A stretch of 64,000 nucleotides of DNA from Trissonchulus latispiculum (lineage: Eukaryota; Nematoda; Enoplea; Enoplida; Ironidae), in the NCBI GenBank assembly GCA_030248195.1, contig JASAND010026111.1, positions 1 to 64,000 of the forward strand, in the 5' to 3' direction. How positions within the stretch are numbered: position 1 is the first letter of the stretch; each line of letters opens with the position of its first letter. Below, in pieces: positions 22,057-35,275 of the stretch. Below the pieces are notes generated by a model that ran no database searches, had not been told where the DNA came from, and worked only from the letters and a program-made list of their open reading frames with translations. The position numbers were made by a program, and so were the translations under genes.

Positions 22057-22958
22057 TAGGGGAAGTTGCCCAAATATGGCCAAATCCGATTTTAGCACAG
22101 AAAGATAGGAGAAAAGTTTCCTAATATGGACACCTGGGTTCCTAATATGGACAAGAGGTGCCAAATATGGACACACGCTTTATCATAGCGGCAACATCAA
22201 AGCATTTTTGTAAAAACGCTAAAATATGGTCTTTTCAAAAACAAAACAATATTTTAAACATTGTGTTCAACCTCTGAGATTATATTATGCTTCATAAAAC
22301 TATTTTTAGCTTTAAAATTTGTACAATAATTCAACTGAAATCATCAGTTTTTAAGCAAATTTTCTATGAATAATTACATCAAAGGTTCATTTATCAGTTC
22401 GCCAAAACTCTTACATTAAGACTTCAAGCAAAAATCAGCCAGATCTTACAACTGAAAAATCCGTGTTTTTACATGTAAAATAGGTTAGATTTTACATTGA
22501 CCATATTTGGGCCCTCACTAAATTTCGGCTGGCCATATTAGGGCACATCGTTGAAAATGGCACCTAAATTAGTTCTCCTGCACAAAAAATTTTACTGGGT
22601 CAACTTTAAGTTTTGACATTTTGCAGGAATAATCTACAAACAATTCTCTATAAAATGATATAAAAATTGTTAGTTAAACCTCATCTACAATTGAGAATCC
22701 TTGTCTTGAAAAAGTAACTTTCCGACCGCATAAAGTAACTGGTTCGAAAATCATAAGTTGACTAAAATTAGAAAACAATTCTTGTTTAATTTAATACTGT
22801 ACAGTTTTTGCTGAAAGTTGCCCACTCCACTAGCAATATGTATATCTCGCTACTGCGAAAGTTTTATTTCAATTAACCTTGATAAGCAACCTACACATCT
22901 ATCCAAAGTCAACGTTGGCCATATTCGGCACTTGGCCATATTTGGGCAACTTCTCCTA
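22057..22958. mobile_element. TIR element inserted in unit A only
   Basis: Ends are TAGGGGAAGTTGCCCAAATA at 22057 and its inverted complement ending at 22958; the inverted match runs on to GGCCAA. The interior has more internal inverted segments but no transposase. At the equivalent place in unit B (near 29010) the flanks are joined by a short sequence and the element is absent, so this is an insertion after duplication or a loss from B. Confidence 0.8.
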
Positions 22959-22965
22959 CTAGTCT

Positions 22966-24691
22966 GAAAAAATGTAGAAAGCGAAATTGTTTTCTTTATA
23001 TCTCAAAAACGCTTCAAGATAGCTACGATAAAGTATATATTTTCTGAACCGGAATGATGAGATCTTTCTTTTCGTGACAAAATTTATTTAAAATTTCCCA
23101 TGCTATTTCAAAGGGCGCCGCTTTTATATGTACAGAAAGATTTGTACATGGTACACCGCGATGTTTTCAGGAAACGTTTCCCCTTGTCTGAGAGCCCTAC
23201 ACGCAAAATTCCAACTTTTTTGGATGGAAATTGCGTGAGTTATTCCAGTTTTTCGATTTTCAAAATCCTTTGATCTTTGCCGCTTTTTCGACTTTGACTG
23301 GCTACTACTCGTGACTCCCTCAGTGGCAAAATTTTTCGACTAGATTTTCGGTACCGCCTAGGCGTCACCTTTAACCTGATATATGTGGTATTTCAAAATT
23401 TGAAAGTAGATTTTTTCAAAAAATACCACTTTTTGACCCACAATTTCGGCATAGCAAGTCTAGCAAAAAGTGAGTAAAAACAGCATAATCATAAAGTTCT
23501 ATCTGAGTGAATCCAAAGATATAAAGTTTTCGTGGCTACGACTTATATTGCGTCCGCAATGAGTTTTCAAACAATTTCTCTTATTTCAGGTGGTTTTTGG
23601 CTGTCTTTGATGTTGCCGCCTTGATTTGCCTGAGCCAGTGTCAACTAGGAAAAACCAGCTGAAGAAGGGAAATTGTTTAAAAATTCATTGCTGGCGTAAT
23701 ATAAGTCGTAGCCACGAAAAGTTTACATCGTTGGATTCGCCGCACATTGAACTTTATGATTATGCTATTTTTACTCACTTTTGCTAGAATCGCTATGCCG
23801 AAATTGTGGGTCAAAAAGTGGTATTTTTCAAAAAAATCGACCTCAAATTTTGAAATACCACATGTTTCAGGTTAAAGGTGACGCCTAATCGGTCCCGGAA
23901 ATCTAATCGAAAAATTTTTCCACTGAGGGAGTCACGAGTAGTAGCCAGTCAAAATCGAAAAAGCGGCAAAGATCAAAGGATTTTGAAAATAAAAAATGGA
24001 ATAATTCACGCAATTTTCAACCAAAAAGGTTGAAATCTGTTGTGTAGGACTTTCATACAAGGGGAAATTTTCCTGAAAAAATCGCGGTAGTACCATGTAC
24101 TAATCTTTCTGGGACCCGTTGCATAAAAGTGATTAGTTGATTAGTGTAGCAGTTTTTCGAGGAAAACTTTTGCTGCAGTTAACCGTTTTTGGAGCTTTTG
24201 GTGCTATATCGTAGCTGTTGAAGTGACTTATCCACAAATTATGAAGTAGTTAATTTATCCTCACTGACTCAGTCAGGCAAGGGAAAACATTGAACTCATT
24301 CGTGATTTCTTTATTTGCTAAGCTGGCATCATTCCAATTTAAGCTGTAACCTAATTTATACTTTTGATGTCGAAAGAACGCTCAAAGCGCTTCAGTATGA
24401 TGCATAAATTATTGTCGTAGCCCATTCGTAGCTTTTATTATTCTCAAAAAACTGTTACACTAATCAACTAATCACTAATCACTAATCAACTAATCACTTT
24501 TATGCAACGGGCCCCTGTACATATAAAAGCGGCGCCCTTTGAAATTGCACAGAAAATTTCAAAACAGTTATTTCACGAAAAGAAAGATCTCACCAGTTCG
24601 GTTCGGAAAATATATATTTTGTGGTAGCTGTCATGAAGCGTTTTTGTGATATAAAGAAAACCATTTCGCTTTCTACATTTTTTGGTCAGAC
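22966..24691. repeat. Large foldback (inverted repeat) element in unit A
   Basis: Left-end AAAAAATGTAGAAAGCGAAA (about 22972) reappears inverted at about 24670-24691. The arms stay complementary inward (GTGGTATTTCAAAATTTGA, GACTCCCTCAGTGG, ACGACTTATATTGCG) and meet near 23620. Removing the nested 24112-24514 element makes the arms similar in length (about 650 bp). The same foldback occurs in unit B at 29025-30214. There is no coding frame. Confidence 0.8.
24112..24514. mobile_element. TIR element nested in the right foldback arm
   Basis: Ends carry CCCGTTGCATAAAAGTGATT and its inverted copy, extending through TAGTTGATTAGTG. The left foldback arm and unit B show the uninterrupted sequence (ATCTTTCTGTACATA and equivalents). 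The insertion is therefore exact to within a few bases, with a short CTG-like duplication. It is non-coding. Its terminal core GTTGCATAAAAG resembles the ends of the 1.03-1.99 and 49.87-52.07 kb elements. Confidence 0.8.
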
Positions 24692-27600
24692 TTTAGTTTG
24701 CCCTGGACATAACACATTCTGCCCGAGATGGCAGACATAGGCTTGCTCTCCCTGATGAGGGAAGTCAAGTGAAAATGTAAACTAAACCTGGAGCTTCCAA
24801 CTATTTAAGGAGCTTCCAACAAAACCAATTTCGCAATTGAATAAAGAAAAGGTCTGCCCCTTTTGGGCCTAATATATTGTAGTTTCTATATTGTACTGTA
24901 TTGTTTCTATAAGTGTATTGTTTCTATATTGTAGTTTCTATAAGTGGTATGGAAACCTAGGAATAACACAAAATGTGAGCTACCGTGGAATGATCGTCTA
25001 CCTTTTTAAGCATAATCACAAGCTGCTGCTCAGACTGTGGCGGAGCCGAGTTTAGTGCGAAACTGGGGTTAGATAAAACTAACTAAATTATTTAAAACAG
25101 TTTATATTAAATAAAACCTCTAGCGAGAAGTACTAAAATAAGTCCCTTAGCGAAGGGAAGTCTTCTAGCGACGTGAGTGAGGCAGGCATAACGATCAGTA
25201 ATTGATATGTTCAAGAATCAGTTCTAGTAGCTCATGCTTTAAAATAGGCTGCCAAAATGAATGCAAGAACGCTGCCGATACGTTAAAGAATTGTCCAACT
25301 GATGCCGAATTGAGAAAAATAGGCCTTTTAAAAAGGGTTACAAATGTGTGTTAGATTTAATGAAGTGGAACAACAAAAAAGACACAAAAGTATGTTTTAC
25401 ACCCGGAACTGTTAAATATTTTAAGAACTTTAAAAAGAACTTTAAAATAAAAGTTATTGATGTCATGCAAGTGACGTTTGCACTGTTACAAGACTAAGTG
25501 TATAATCTTGATTCCAACTCATCACGTGAGCCTGATAGTGCAGTGGTTTTTTACTGCGCTATAAGTGGAGGATCATGTCGAGTCTAGAGCTTGCAAAAAT
25601 ACGTTCTAACACCCATTTCACATTTTTCCTGGGCAATCTACCAAGATTGTCAAGGAGTGGCCGCCCGTCAGTGGTTTATTTCATCATTAGTCACAAGTTC
25701 ACAATTTCACAAGCCACAAGCGAAGTCACGGCTTGTGATAACAAGCTACCCACGAGTTGATGTCCAGTTTTGGTTTCATTAAGCCACAAGCCACAAGTTC
25801 ACAAGTCGATGCAAACAGCTTCAAAATCCACAAGTCGAAGTAAGACTTGTAGCCTTCAAATAATAATTAATTAAAAATTAATTTAAATTCAATTTGTACT
25901 CGCATTGAGCAACTATTGCATTATTGCACTGTACAGTAGGACAGAGATGCCCTACTGCCGTATATATTTTATTATTTAAAAAATTCTCTGTTCAAAATTA
26001 ATGCCTACTTAGTCACTTAGTTTCTGTCAAAAGTCCCTCTATTGTTCATAATCTATGTTTGAAATTGTCAATTTCATGTAGCAGCCAATGTTTGTTAGTA
26101 TTTGCACAAAGATAGAGCATGCATCTCATTAGTTACTCTCAAAATTCTCTTTCAAAAATTTTCTTGAATTTGATTGGCTGGGTTAGAGGAGTAAATTGCT
26201 ACTCAAATTTGGTGATAGGTTTAAGGGGAAATCTATAATTCAATTAAAGGGGTGTCTTGGCCAAACTGCTCGTTTATCTTTATCCACTACATATATTTTT
26301 TGCCTAATTTATGGTCATTGCTATTCTGGATTATTTTGTAAGCCTTGCATATCTTTAATTAGCTTAGTACATCCCCTCCCCTTTTATACCAGTAAACTTG
26401 TATCACGGCCACTTGGCACTTTGTACTGTAGGTAGGTTTTAGAATTGTTTAGTTCGGTAACTAGGGTATTTAAAGTCTAGATTGTGGGGGTAACGTAGTG
26501 GGAGTGAGCCTTAGGTTTCACGATAAATTGTGGTATATCCTGTTGGCGAGGCTTGTCAATGGCCGACTTGGAACTATCTCCAGTCTAGGTCGCGTGCCCA
26601 TTCTCTCGCGCACAGCACCCCCGTAAAGCAGTTTGGCTGTCCCAATAAGTCCTTGGGGCCAAATCTTTAAAACTGCGAATCAATTAACGGACCGGCTAAT
26701 CTATTAAGTTTTACTGAAGCTATTGAAGCATCGACGTTTTTATAGCATTACACATTTTTTAATGATTTGAATTGTATTATTAACACATATTCACGTAATA
26801 TTTTTGTGTGTCTCCATGTGTTCAATTTCTTATTTAGTATTTCGAAATGTGAAACTTCCATTTGCACTTCAGTAAAATTCTCACTATAGTGTTGTACTAA
26901 TTTTCGCTCATATTATAGTTTCACTACAGTGTTTAGTATTCAAAATCTTCCTTTTCTGCTTCCACTCTCCTTGTTTTTTTTCTTCACCACAAGTTCTTTG
27001 CTCAACTTGTGAGTTATTTCATCATTTCAGCAGGCTTGTCTGTTATGTACTTATGGTTTGTAACTTGTGGCCATAAATCACGATTTCACAAGTTGTGGTC
27101 TGTGAACTTGGACTAATGCTAAAATCGGGCGCCAGCTAAAGCTATCACAGAACCTCCAGCTGATAGCTTTGTAGAATACCTCGGGTAATGGCAATTATTC
27201 AGCGTCAGCATCCACTTCCCTCAAAAACGCATACATTCTATGCTGACACTACCCTTAACCAAAGCACGAGGTGGCTGTGAAACAAGAATCACGTTGTTGT
27301 TCTACTTTGCCCATATGCTGATGTAGTGAATATGCATATATGTGTATGCGTGATGTTTATATTTTTGTTGCGCCTGCAGATTAATTTGCATGTTATCTGC
27401 AGACACTTCTGTTTACTTATTCTTATTCCTGTTGTGTAGGTCGCAAGCCAAGCACTGGATTCTTCATATTCTATAAATCGCTAGTATTTAATGCCTGCTA
27501 CCATTGCTGAAAGTTTGAAACGGATTGTTTGAAAAATGAACTCAGGAGAACCGTTCCCGGTAATGCAAGCGCCTCCTTAAAACAACAGTCACCACAATTT

Positions 27601-27706
27601 GGTTTCCCAGTAGATAACAAAGATCCTAATTTACCTTATATACAACTTATCCTTAAATTGCATTAAAAAGCCAGTAAAATTTAGATCCATTATTAAGTAC
27701 TATTAT

Positions 27707-28087
27707 CAAGAGTACATAATAGATAAGAGTGTGACAGCTGGCAGGCTGTCTGTTCTCAGCTCAAGGTACATGCTCTGCACGCTAACGGCTGACCCCCCCA
27801 CAAACGTGTACCTAGTGACCCCCCACAATTGTGTGCCCAGTAAACGTTTCTGCACGCTCACTCGCCGTATGTTTACTTGTTAAAGCTCGAAAAGACAACG
27901 GCTGCGTGCGTCCAATTTGTGTCTACTTCGAGCTTTAGAACGCAAAGATAGCGTGCATATTTCTTTGAAGTGAGCATACACGTTTGTGGGGGATCAGCCG
28001 TTAGCGAACGTAGCATGTACCTGATAACAACAGGTCAGCTGATAACAGAGAGCTTGCCTTCTGTCACATTCTATGTATTATGTACTG
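27707..28087. mobile_element. MITE-like element, family 1 copy a
   Basis: Ends are CAAGAGTACATAATA and the inverted complement, with an inner stem around CTAACGGCTGACCCCCC / GGGGGATCAGCCGTTAG. The same element occurs in unit B (33202-33576) and, diverged, at 36942-37317. It is non-coding. Confidence 0.75.
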
Positions 28088-28098
28088 GTAAAATAACA

Positions 28099-31000
28099 GG
28101 TAAATATTCTGTGCAAAATTTAAGCTATTTTAATCCGAAATGGCAACGTTTTGAAAATTTCAACTTATCCCAGTTGTGTAATTAAGGTCGTATTCTTGAA
28201 CCAAGAAGGGGCCCACAAGCCGCGGCGTCCTTTGAAGTTGCATGCAAAATTGCTAAAATCGAATCACGCCGGTTCAGAAAAATATAGGACTTTGTGGTAG
28301 CTATCTTTCAGCGCTTTTCAAATATGAACAAAAGAATTTCACTTTCTACATATTTTGGTGAGACTTTAGGTCAAATTGAATGTTGTAAAGCCTTATTGTT
28401 TTCACGACTTTGATTCCTTTGCAATTATTTATTTGTAGAAGTAAAATGTGTTGAGCACACGGAAAATGCTTAATAATATTTTCGTACTCTCTAACAAGCC
28501 CATTCTACAGCCTACAAATATAATGATGTTACATCTTCTTGAATGGCATATTCTAATTAGCCTCGTTTGAGCAATTAGTTTAGTCATCTTTTAGGTGAGG
28601 GCAGTTTTCTGAGTCTTCCGACCTGTAACAACTACTTATTTCGGAACGTTTTTGGAATTGCCTAGACAATACGACAAGGAAACAAAAATAGCAACATGAG
28701 TATAAGTTCTTGCTTTCTGTTTTCCGATGCCTAATATTTATTCCTGCTGAAGCAGGAATGCATAAAATGGAAACTTGTATGTTTAGGGTAGTGTGAGTCA
28801 TTTCCCCATTCAGAAATACTATCTTCAACACAGGGCTAGCTTAGGTAGATTTTCTTACATTCGAATTATGCAAATTAGGTTTTAGAGCCTATTTAAGCAG
28901 CAGAACTGTGAGCCGTCGCGCAGTCTTAGGCTGTCAGCAATCTAAATGGTTGCAGATTTTTGAACACCAGTGAAGCTTGTGAGCTACACATCGGTGCACT
29001 AGGGAATCAGATTAGGTATTAAAGTTTGACCAAAAAATGTAGAAAGCGAAATTGTTTTCTTTATATCTCAAAAACGCTTCAAGATAGCTAGGATAAAGTA
29101 AATATTTTCTGAACCGGACTTATGAGATCTTTCTTTTCGTGACAAAATTAATTTAAAATTTCCCATGCGATTTCAAAGGGCGCCGCTTTTATAAGTAAAG
29201 AAAGATTGGTACATGGTACTTCCGCGATGTTTTCAGGAAAATTTTCTCCTTGTCTGAGAGTCCTACACACTAAATTTCAACTTTTTTGGATGGAAATTGC
29301 GTGAGTTATTCCACTTTTTTCGATTTTCAAAATCCTTTGATCTTTGCCGCTTTTTCGACTTTTACTGGCTACTACTCGTGACTCGTGCAGTGGAAAAAAT
29401 TTTTGATTATATTTTCAGGACCCCCTAGGCGTCGACCTGATATATGTGGTATTTCAAAATTTGAAACATTTTTCGAAAAATTCCACTCTTTGACCCAAAA
29501 TTTCTGCATAGCAATTCTAGCAAAAGTGAGTAAAAATAGCATAATCATAAAGTTCAATCTAAGGTGAATCCAACGATATAAAGTTTTCGTGGCTGCGAGT
29601 TATATTGCCTCCGCAATGATTTTTCAAACAATTTCCTTTATTTCAGGTGGTTTTTGGCTGTCTTTGATGTTGCCGCCTTGATTTGCCTGAGCCTGTGTTA
29701 ACTAGAAAAAACCAGCTGAAAAAGGAAAATTGTTTAAAAATTCATTGCTGGCGCAATATAAGTCGTAGCCACGAAAAGTCTATATCGTTGGATTCGCCGC
29801 ACATTGAACTTTATGATTATGCTATTTTTACTTTTACTAGAGTTGCTATGCCGAAATTTTAGGTCAAAAAGTGGTATTTTTCGAAAAAATCTACCTTCAA
29901 ATTTTGAAATACCATATATTTCAGGTTAAAGGTGACGCCAAGGCGGTCCCGAAAATATCGAAACATTTTTCCACTGAGGGAGTCACGAGTAGTAGCCAGT
30001 CAAAATCGAAACAGCGGCAAAGATCAACGGATTTTGAAAATAAAAAACGGAATAACCAAAAAGGTTGAAATCTGTTGTGTTGTATTTCAAAACAATTATT
30101 TCACGAAAAGAAAGATCTCACCAGTTCGGTTCAGAAAATACTTTATGGTAGCTGTCATGAAGCGTTTTTGTGACATAAAGAAAACAATTTCGCTTTCTAC
30201 ATTTTTTGGTCAGACTATAGTTTGCGCTGGACATCATAACACATTCTGCCCGAGATGGCAGACATAGGCTTGCTCTTCCTGATAAGGGAAGTCAAGTGAA
30301 AATGTAAACTAAACCTGGAACTTTCAACTATTTAAGGAGCTTCCAACAAACCAATTTTGCAATTGAATAAAGAAAAGGTCTACAAAGGAATACTGCCCCC
30401 CTTTTGGGCCTAATTACTTAATATTGTAGTTTCTATAAGTGGTATGGAAACCTAGGAATAACACAAAATGTGAGCTACCGTGGAATGATCGTCTACCTTT
30501 TTAAGCATAATCACAAGCTGCTGCTCAGACTGTGGCGGAGCCGAGTTTAGTGCGAAACTGGGGTTAGATAAAACTAACTAAATTATTTAAAACAGTTTAT
30601 ATTAAATAAAACCTCTAGCGAGAAGTACTAAAATAAGTCCCTTAGCGAAGGGAAGTCTTCTAGCGACGTGAGTGAGGCAGGCATAACGATCAGTAATTGA
30701 TATGTTCAAGAATCAGTTCTAGTAGCTCATGCTTTAAAATAGGCTGCCAAAATGAATGCAAGAACGCTGCCGATACGTTAAAGAATTGTCCAACTGATGC
30801 CGAATTGAGAAAAATAGGCCTTTTAAAAAGGGTTACAAATGTGTGTTAGATTTAATGAAGTGGAACAACAAAAAAGACACAAAAGTATGTTTTACACCCG
30901 GAACTGTTAAATATTTTAAGAACTTTAAAAAGAACTTTAAAATAAAAGTTATTGATGTCATGCAAGTGACGTTTGCACTGTTACAAGACTAAGTGTATAA

Positions 31001-33587
31001 TCTTGATTCCAACTCATCACGTGAGCCTGATAGTGCAGTGGTTTTTTACTGCGCTATAAGTGGAGGATCATGTCGAGTCTAGAGCTTGCAAAAATACGTT
31101 CTAACACCCATTTCACATTTTTCCTGGGCAATCTACCAAGATTGTCAAGGAGTGGCCGCCCGTCAGTGGTTTATTTCATCATTAGTCACAAGTTCACAAT
31201 TTCACAAGCCACAAGCGAAGTCACGGCTTGTGATAACAAGCTACCCACGAGTTGATGTCCAGTTTTGGTTTCATTAAGCCACAAGCCACAAGTTCACAAG
31301 TCGATGCAAACAGCTTCAAAATCCACAAGTCGAAGTAAGACTTGTAGCCTTCAAATAATAATTAATTAAAAATTAATTTAAATTCAATTTGTACTCGCAT
31401 TGAGCAACTATTGCATTATTGCACTGTACAGTAGGACAGAGATGCCCTACTGCCGTATATATTTTATTATTTAAAAAATTCTCTGTTCAAAATTAATGCC
31501 TACTTAGTCACTTAGTTTCTGTCAAAAGTCCCTCTATTGTTCATAATCTATGTTTGAAATTGTCAATTTCATGTAGCAGCCAATGTTTGTTAGTATTTGC
31601 ACAAAGATAGAGCATGCATCTCATTAGTTACTCTCAAAATTCTCTTTCAAAAATTTTCTTGAATTTGATTGGCTGGGTTAGAGGAGTAAATTGCTACTCA
31701 AATTTGGTGATAGGTTTAAGGGGAAATCTATAATTCAATTAAAGGGGTGTCTTGGCCAAACTGCTCGTTTATCTTTATCCACTACATATATTTTTTGCCT
31801 AATTTATGGTCATTGCTATTCTGGATTATTTTGTAAGCCTTGCATATCTTTAATTAGCTTAGTACATCCCCTCCCCTTTTATACCAGTAAACTTGTATCA
31901 CGGCCACTTGGCATTTTGTACTGTAGGTAGGTTTTAGAATTGTTTAGTTCGGTAACTAGGGTATTTAAAGTCTAGATTGTGGGGGTAACGTAGTGGGAGT
32001 GAGCCTTAGGTTTCACGATAAATTGTGGTATATCCTGTTGGCGAGGCTTGTCAATGGCCGACTTGGAACTATCTCCAGTCTAGGTCGCGTGCCCATTCTC
32101 TCGCGCACAGCACCCCCGTAAAGCAGTTTGGCTGTCCCAATAAGTCCTTGGGGCCAAATCTTTAAAACTGCGAATCAATTAACGGACCGGCTAATCTATT
32201 AAGTTTTACTGAAGCTATTGAAGCATCGACGTTTTTATAGCATTACACATTTTTTAATGATTTGAATTGTATTATTAACACATATTCACGTAATATTTTT
32301 GTGTGTCTCCATGTGTTCAATTTCTTATTTAGTATTTCGAAATGTGAAACTTCCATTTGCACTTCAGTAAAATTCTCACTATAGTGTTGTACTAATTTTC
32401 GCTCATATTATAGTTTCACTACAGTGTCTAGTATTCAAAATCTTCCTTTTCTGCTTCCACTCTCCTTGTTTTTTTCTTCACCACAAGTTCTTTGCTCAAC
32501 TTGTGAGTTATTTCATCATTTCAGCAGGCTTGTCTGTTATGTACTTATGGTTTGTAACTTGTGGCCATAAATCACGATTTCACAAGTTGTGGTCTGTGAA
32601 CTTGGACTAATGCTAAAATCGGGCGCCAGCTAAAGCTATCACAGAACCTCCAGCTGATAGCTTTGTAGAATACCTCGGGTAATGGCAATTATTCAGCGTC
32701 AGCATCCACTTCCCTCAAAAACGCATACATTCTATGCTGACACTACCCTTAACCAAAGCACGAGGTGGCTGTGAAACAAGAATCACGTTGTTGTTCTACT
32801 TTGCCCATATGCGGATGTAGTGAATATGCATATATGTGTATGCGTGATGTTTATATTTTTGTTGCGCCTGCAGATTAATTTGCATGTTATCTGCAGACAC
32901 TTCTGTTTACTTATTCTTATTCCTGTTGTGTAGGTCGCAAGCCAAGCACTGGATTCTTCATATTCTATAAATCGCTAGTATTTAATGCCTGCTACCATTG
33001 CTGAAAGTTTGAAACGGATTGTTTGAAAAATGAACTCAGGAGAACCGTTCCCGGTAATGCAAGCGCCTCCTTAAAACAACAGTCACCACAATTTGGTTTC
33101 CCAGTAGATAACAAAGATCCTAATTTACCTTATATACAACTTATCCTTAAATTGCATTAAAAAGCCAGTAAAATTTAGATCCATTATTAAGTACTATTAT
33201 CAAGAGTACATAATAGATAAGAGTGTGACAGCTGGCAGGCTGTCTGTTCTCAGCTCAAGGTACATGCTCTGCACGCTAACGGCTGACCCCCCCCACAAAC
33301 GTGTACCTAGTGACCCCCCACAATTGTGTGCCCAGTAAACGTTTCTGCACGCTCACTCGCCGTATGTTTACTTGTTAAAGCTCGAAAAGACAACGGCTGC
33401 GTGCGTCCAATTTGTGTCTACTTCGAGCTTTAGAACGCAAAGATAGCGTGCATATTTCTTTGAAGTGAGCATACACGTTTGTGGGGGATCAGCCGTTAGC
33501 GAACGTAGCATGATAACAACAGGTCAGCTGATAACAGAGAGCTTGCCTTCTGTCACACTCTATATATTATGTACTGGTAAAATAACA
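28099..33587. repeat. Tandem array unit B (~5.5 kb)
   Basis: Unit B has the same order as unit A without the two nested insertions. The foldback copy is at 29025-30214. From about 30421 it matches unit A at a constant 5495-bp offset, until a 6-bp deletion near 33510 (TACCTG, present at about 28018 in A). The near identity of this part, against the clear divergence of the foldback part, shows at least two rounds of duplication or exchange. Unit B holds no recognisable gene. Confidence 0.85.
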
Positions 33588-35275
33588 GGTAAATATTCTG
33601 TGCAAAATTTAAGCTATTTTAATCCGAAATGGCACCGTTTTGAAAATTTCAACTTATCCCAGTTGTGTAATTAAGGTCGTATTCTTGAACCAAGAAGGGG
33701 CCCACAAGCCGCGGCGTCCTTTGAAGTTGCATGCAAAATTGCTAAAATCGAATCACGCCGGTTCAGAAAAATATAGGACTTTGTGGTAGCTATCTTTCAG
33801 CGCTTTTCAAATATGAACAAAAGAATTTCACTTTCTACATATTTTGGTGAGACTTTAGGTCAAATTGAATGTTGTAAAGCCTTATTGTTTTCACGACTTT
33901 GATTCCTTTGCAATTATTTATTTGTAGAAGTAAAATGTGTTGAGCACACGGAAAATGCTTAATAATATTTTCGTACTCTCTAACAAGCCCATTCTACAGC
34001 CTACAAATATAATGATGTTACATCTTCTTGAATGGCATATTCTAATTAGCCTCGTTTGAGCAATTAGTTTAGTCATCTTTTAGGTGAGGGCAGTTTTCTG
34101 AGTCTTCCGACCTGCAACAACTACTTATTACGGAACGTTTTTGGAATTGCCTAGACAACACGAAAATTGCTATTCTTGTTTATTTTGTAAGCCTTGCATA
34201 TCTTTAATTAGCTTAGTACATCCCCTCCCCTTTTATACCAGTAAACTTGTATCACGGCCACTTGGGATTTTGTACTGTAGGTAGGTTTTAGAATTGTTTA
34301 GTTCGGTAACTAGGGTATTTAAAGTCTAGATTGGGGGGGTAACGTAGTGGGACTGAGCCATAGGTTTCACGATAAATTGTGGTATATCCTATTGGCGAGG
34401 CTTGTCAATGGCCGACTTGGAACTATCTCCAGTCTAGGTCGCGTGCCCATTCTCTCGCGCACAGCACCCCCGTAAAGCAGTTTGGCTGTCCCAATAAGTC
34501 CTTGGGGCCAAATCTTTACAACTGCGAATCAATTAACGGACCGGCTAATCTATTAAGTTTTACTGAAGCTTTTGAAGCATCGACGTTTTTATAGCATTAC
34601 ACATTTTTTAATGATTTGAATTGTATTATTAACACATATTCACGTAATATTTTTGTGTGTCTCCATGTGTTCAATTTCTTATTTAGTATTTCGAAATGTG
34701 AAACTTCCATTTGCACTTCAGTAAAATTCTCACTATAGTGTTGTACTAATTTTCGCTCATATTATAGTTTCACTACAGTGTTTAGTATTCAAAATCTTCC
34801 TTTTCTGCTTCCACTCTCCTTGTTTTTTTTCTTCACCACAAGTTCTTTGCTCAACTTGTGAGTTATTTCATCATTTCAGCAGGCTTGTCTGTTATGTACT
34901 TATGGTTTGTAACTTGTGGCCATAAATCACAATTTCACAAGTTGTGGCCTGTGAACTTGGACTAATGCTAAAATCGGGCGCCAGACAAAGCTATCACAGA
35001 ACCTCCAGCTGATAGCTTTGTAGAACACCTCGGGTAATGGCAATTATTCAGCGTCAGCATCCCCTTCCCTCAAAAACGCATACATTCTATGCTGACACTA
35101 CCCTTAACCAAAGCACGAGGTGGCTGTGAAACAAGAATCACGTTGCTGTTCTATTTTGCCCATATGCTGATGTAGTGAATATGCATATATGTGTATGCGT
35201 GGTGTTTATATTTTTGTTGCGCCTGCAGATTACTTTGCATGTTATCTGCAGACACTTCGATTTACTTATTTTTGT
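33588..35275. repeat. Tandem array unit C, internally deleted
   Basis: Unit C follows unit B's start closely until about 34163. There it switches to the sequence equivalent to 31812 onward in B, at the shared string ATTGCTATTCT. It then follows B until about 35275, where similarity ends. This equals a deletion of about 3.1 kb between two array units, probably at short homology. A third MITE family 1 copy would have been in the lost part. No gene was seen. Confidence 0.8.

Larger units (their letters stand above)
21144..28098. repeat. Tandem array unit A (~7.0 kb)
   Basis: Unit A begins at GGTAAATATTCTGTGCAAAA, a sequence that recurs at 28.10 and 33.59 kb. It is longer than unit B because it carries a 0.9-kb insertion (22057-22958) and a 0.4-kb insertion (24112-24514) absent from B. 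From about 24926 on it is almost identical to unit B (offset 5495 bp, a few single-base changes); the part before 24750 is more diverged. No gene is convincing in it. The open frames of 60-80 codons at 25575, 25591, 26196 and 27970 repeat in B only because the DNA is duplicated. Confidence 0.85.

Noticed and set aside
24750..24790. CTGATGAG with a nearby GAAAA, hammerhead-like
   Set aside because: No helix II pairing forms between the two motifs, and the paralogous copy in unit B has CTGATAAG.
25575..25782. Protein genes suggested by identical 61- and 63-residue frames at 25.6 and 31.1 kb
   Set aside because: The frames are conserved only because the whole DNA segment is duplicated. They lack domains and overlap each other, and the flanking non-coding DNA is equally conserved.
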